Positions 12,858-14,133 of a stretch of 14,133 nucleotides of DNA are shown in pieces. Source of the DNA: Pseudomonadota bacterium. GTDB lineage: Bacteria > Desulfobacterota > Desulfobacteria > Desulfobacterales > RPRI01. The DNA lies in contig JAHJRK010000340.1 of assembly GCA_018830925.1 (NCBI GenBank), forward strand, positions 1 through 14,133. The letters run 5' to 3'. The translations under genes and the position numbers were made by a program. Each line of letters begins with the position of its first letter. The stretch's first letter is position 1. The notes beneath the pieces were generated by a model, which was not told the origin of the DNA, searched no databases, and worked only from the letters and a program-made list of their open reading frames with translations.

Positions 12858-12988
12858 GGTCCAGGATTGAAGGGTTCAACTGATCTTGGCGCCGGAGCTT
12901 CACCTCGTGCCATGTTTTCACACAAAAACCTTTCTTAGTGCCTTTGTGTCTTGGTGGTGAGAAATTAACTTTTTACGAAGCCGTCAGT
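12858..12988. repeat. Mosaic of repeat pieces upstream of pyrF
   Basis: Three pieces lie in series: an inverted TTGAACCCTT-like piece (near 12860-12878) like that at 6681-6695; CTTAGTGCCTTTGTGTCTTG followed by GTGGTGAG (12934-12961), which I recall as a dispersed sequence in several environmental genomes; and ACTTTTTACGAAGCCGTCAGT (12968-12988), one end of the GTAAAAAGT element family seen complete at 13901-14030. Confidence 0.5.
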
Positions 12989-13003
12989 TATGAAGGACTG
13001 AAT

Positions 13004-13726
13004 ATGAAGCAGGCAAAGGATTATATTATATTCCCTCTTGATCTCCCGTCAGCAGGAGATGCCAGACATTATATCGGTCTCCTTTCGGAGCATGTGGGAA
13101 TGTTCAAGGTGGGGCTCGAGCTGTTCATAAGATCCGGCCCTGAAGTCATAAAAATAATAAGGGATATGAGCAAAGCCGGCATTTTTCTTGACCTTAAACT
13201 CCACGATATTCCGGCAACCGTGAGTCGTGCCATGGAAAGCATTGCTGAACTGGGAGTAAACCTGACAACCGTTCACTGCGGAGAAGAAAAAGAGATGCTC
13301 AAAGCCGCAGTTGCCGGAAGCGCCGGTAAAGTAAATGTTCTCGGGGTCACAGTCTTAACAAGCGTGTCGGCTTTTGATATTCAAAAAGCAGGGTTCGAAA
13401 ATCAGTATTGCACCGACATTACAAAACTTGTTTTGAAACGTGCTGAAACTGCAAAGGATGCCGGGTGTGCCGGCGTAGTCTGTTCCGGGCTTGAAGCAAA
13501 GATGATAAAGAATGCCTTAGGGAAAGAATTTCTTGCAGTCACGCCGGGAATAAGACCGGCCTGGAGTCTGAACAAAAAAGACGACCAGCAGCGGGTAACA
13601 ACACCGGCAGCTGCAATCAAAAACGGCTCCGATTATCTGGTAATCGGACGTCCTATAAGGGATGCAAAAGACCCTGTTTCTGCAGCAGTCTTGACTGCGG
13701 AAGAGATACGGTCTGCGTTGCAATAA
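13004..13726 (+). CDS. pyrF: Orotidine 5'-phosphate decarboxylase
   Basis: The 240 residues are a group I OMP decarboxylase, which makes UMP in the last step of pyrimidine synthesis. The TIM barrel shows PLDLPS with Asp13, MFKVGLELF with Lys35, and the catalytic D-x-K-x-x-D array at Asp63, Lys65 and Asp68 in LDLKLHDIPATV. VTPGIRPAW and V-I-G-R-P-I for the phosphate site complete it. The ATG at 13004 was chosen because AAGGA lies 6 bases upstream and the usual N-terminus fits. A longer frame from 12938 would translate repeat sequence. The gene is alone on its transcript side: repeats separate it from rfbB, and the next genes are on the other strand. Confidence 0.95.
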   Translation: MKQAKDYIIFPLDLPSAGDARHYIGLLSEHVGMFKVGLELFIRSGPEVIKIIRDMSKAGIFLDLKLHDIPATVSRAMESIAELGVNLTTVHCGEEKEMLKAAVAGSAGKVNVLGVTVLTSVSAFDIQKAGFENQYCTDITKLVLKRAETAKDAGCAGVVCSGLEAKMIKNALGKEFLAVTPGIRPAWSLNKKDDQQRVTTPAAAIKNGSDYLVIGRPIRDAKDPVSAAVLTAEEIRSALQ

Positions 13727-13746
13727 AACGGCATGACATTTCGGGG

Positions 13747-13761
13747 ATTTTTACGAGACAT
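13747..13761. repeat. Fragment of the GTAAAAAGT repeat family
   Basis: ATTTTTACGAGACAT at 13747-13761 matches one end of the element at 7651-7672 and 13901-14030, without a visible second end. Confidence 0.4.
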
Positions 13762-13851
13762 TCAAACCCGGAGGAGCCTGTAGATTGTTACACACAAAAT
13801 AACTGCCCCGATTAAAAGAGAGAGTATAAGCTGGTCTGTGCTGAATTTCAT
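13762..13851 (-). CDS. Possible 29-aa single-span membrane peptide
   Basis: A minus-strand frame begins M-K-F-S-T-D-Q, continues L-I-L-S-L-L-I-G-A-V-I-L-C-V-T-I-Y, and ends R-L-L-R-V-stop. Residues about 8-24 form one clean hydrophobic span with basic residues after it, typical of tiny inner-membrane proteins. No clear Shine-Dalgarno precedes the ATG (AAATTATAAAATCATC). It lies between pyrF and the element beside lysC, and its stop codon is next to a TTTTTACGAG repeat piece. I know no function; a chance frame cannot be excluded. Confidence 0.35.
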   Translation of the reverse strand: MKFSTDQLILSLLIGAVILCVTIYRLLRV

Positions 13852-13900
13852 GATGATTTTATAATTTATGGTCTCCGATTAGAGGATTATATCAACAATT

Positions 13901-14030
13901 GTGACGGCAAAGTAAAAAGCTCGATATGCAAGGCGCGCGAATCTTGAGGAATGAGGCGTACATATAAGTACGCCGCAATGACGAAAGATGAAGCGCAACA
14001 CAGCAGAGCGACTTTTTACGAAGTCGTCAC
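13901..14030. repeat. 130-bp palindromic (MITE-like) element overlapping the lysC stop codon
   Basis: Ends GTGACGGCAAAGTAAAAAGC (13901-13920) and GACTTTTTACGAAGTCGTCA, then C (14010-14030), are inverted copies. The centre is a hairpin GGCGTAC-ATATAA-GTACGCC (13955-13974), and the flanking arms (GCGCGAATCTTGAGGAATGA and AATGACGAAAGATGAAGCGC) pair imperfectly. The frame crossing it shows no protein character. The TGA of lysC (14027-14029) lies in the right end. Confidence 0.8.
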
Positions 14031-14133
14031 TCTTTATCCAATCCGAATTCGGTATGGAGGACTCTGACTGCAAGTTCGGCGTATTTTTCCTCGACTACGC
14101 AGGATATCCTGATTTCAGATGTGCTTATCAGCA
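14027..14133 (-). CDS. lysC: Aspartate kinase, C-terminal fragment (N-terminus outside window)
   Basis: Thirty-four codons enter from the right edge and read L-I-S-T-S-E-I-R-I-S-C-V-V, then E-E-K-Y-A-E-L-A-V-R-V-L-H-T-E-F-G-L-D-K-E and stop. This is the last ACT domain of monofunctional aspartokinase, where S-T-S-E-I-x-I-S and E-L-A-V-R-x-L-H-x-x-F-x-L are standard. The enzyme phosphorylates aspartate at the head of the lysine, threonine and methionine pathway and is usually feedback-controlled through these ACT domains. The stop codon TGA is formed by the end of the adjacent 130-bp element. The family call is strong despite the short length. Confidence 0.9.
   Translation of the reverse strand, partial: LISTSEIRISCVVEEKYAELAVRVLHTEFGLDKE

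Noticed and set aside
12427..12925. Long minus-strand frames opposite the rfbB end
   Set aside because: They are antisense shadows of rfbB and of the repeat DNA after it, rich in Phe, Ser and Pro with no family pattern.
12938..13003. Longer pyrF start at 12938
   Set aside because: It would translate repeat sequence and has no ribosome site; AAGGA precedes the ATG at 13004.
13879..14073. Minus-strand frame of 64 codons across the lysC end
   Set aside because: It reads through the palindromic element and overlaps lysC in another frame; composition is that of the repeat.

Overview
The window looks like a chromosomal segment of a mesophilic, probably anaerobic Gram-negative bacterium. A member of the Desulfobacterota (old Deltaproteobacteria) is my best guess. 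The reasons are a selenocysteine-pathway enzyme (SelA), heptose and dTDP-sugar genes for LPS-type surface glycans, purH split into two genes, and many short palindromic intergenic repeats. This assignment is inference from gene content; no rRNA or tRNA gene is visible. Gene order and spacing suggest a normal housekeeping chromosome peppered with small repeats, with one toxin-antitoxin-like patch at the left end.

Region 1-1.9 kb (mostly minus strand) is a cluster of small toxin-antitoxin-type genes. It holds the N-terminal part of an MNT-type nucleotidyltransferase behind a strong, apparently leaderless promoter; a YgiT/MqsA-like antitoxin that lacks its zinc-finger cysteines; a tightly coupled DUF4160/DUF2442 pair; and a DUF2281 antitoxin whose overlapping PemK/MazF-like toxin is cut down to 43 codons. 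A 17-bp direct repeat flanks most of this patch. Its right copy is the start of a possible 40-residue cysteine-rich protein on the plus strand.

Region 1.9-7.65 kb (minus strand) carries a nitroreductase, then the two halves of PurH (AICAR formyltransferase and IMP cyclohydrolase on separate genes) in an apparent operon with an HD-domain hydrolase. After these come a PPOX/NimA-like flavoprotein, a glyoxalase-II-like metallo-hydrolase and a deoxyhypusine-synthase-like protein. Several of these genes are separated by different repeat families: TTCGA-rich clusters, a CAGGATTAACAGGAT-ended element and a GTAAAAAGTC-ended element.

Region 7.84-11.35 kb (minus strand) is a run of selA, a gene for a degenerate-GGDEF plus TPR protein, and gmhA. 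The TPR gene contains two palindromic sequences inside its coding frame.

Region 11.35-14.13 kb has rfbB (dTDP-glucose 4,6-dehydratase) and pyrF on the plus strand. These are followed on the minus strand by a possible 29-residue membrane peptide, a 130-bp palindromic element, and the C-terminus of aspartate kinase (lysC), whose stop codon lies in the end of that element.

Together the recognisable genes serve purine and pyrimidine synthesis, LPS core and O-antigen sugar supply, selenocysteine formation and amino-acid synthesis. The unusual content lies in the small-gene patch at the left and in repeat elements that repeatedly end at, or overlap, start and stop codons.
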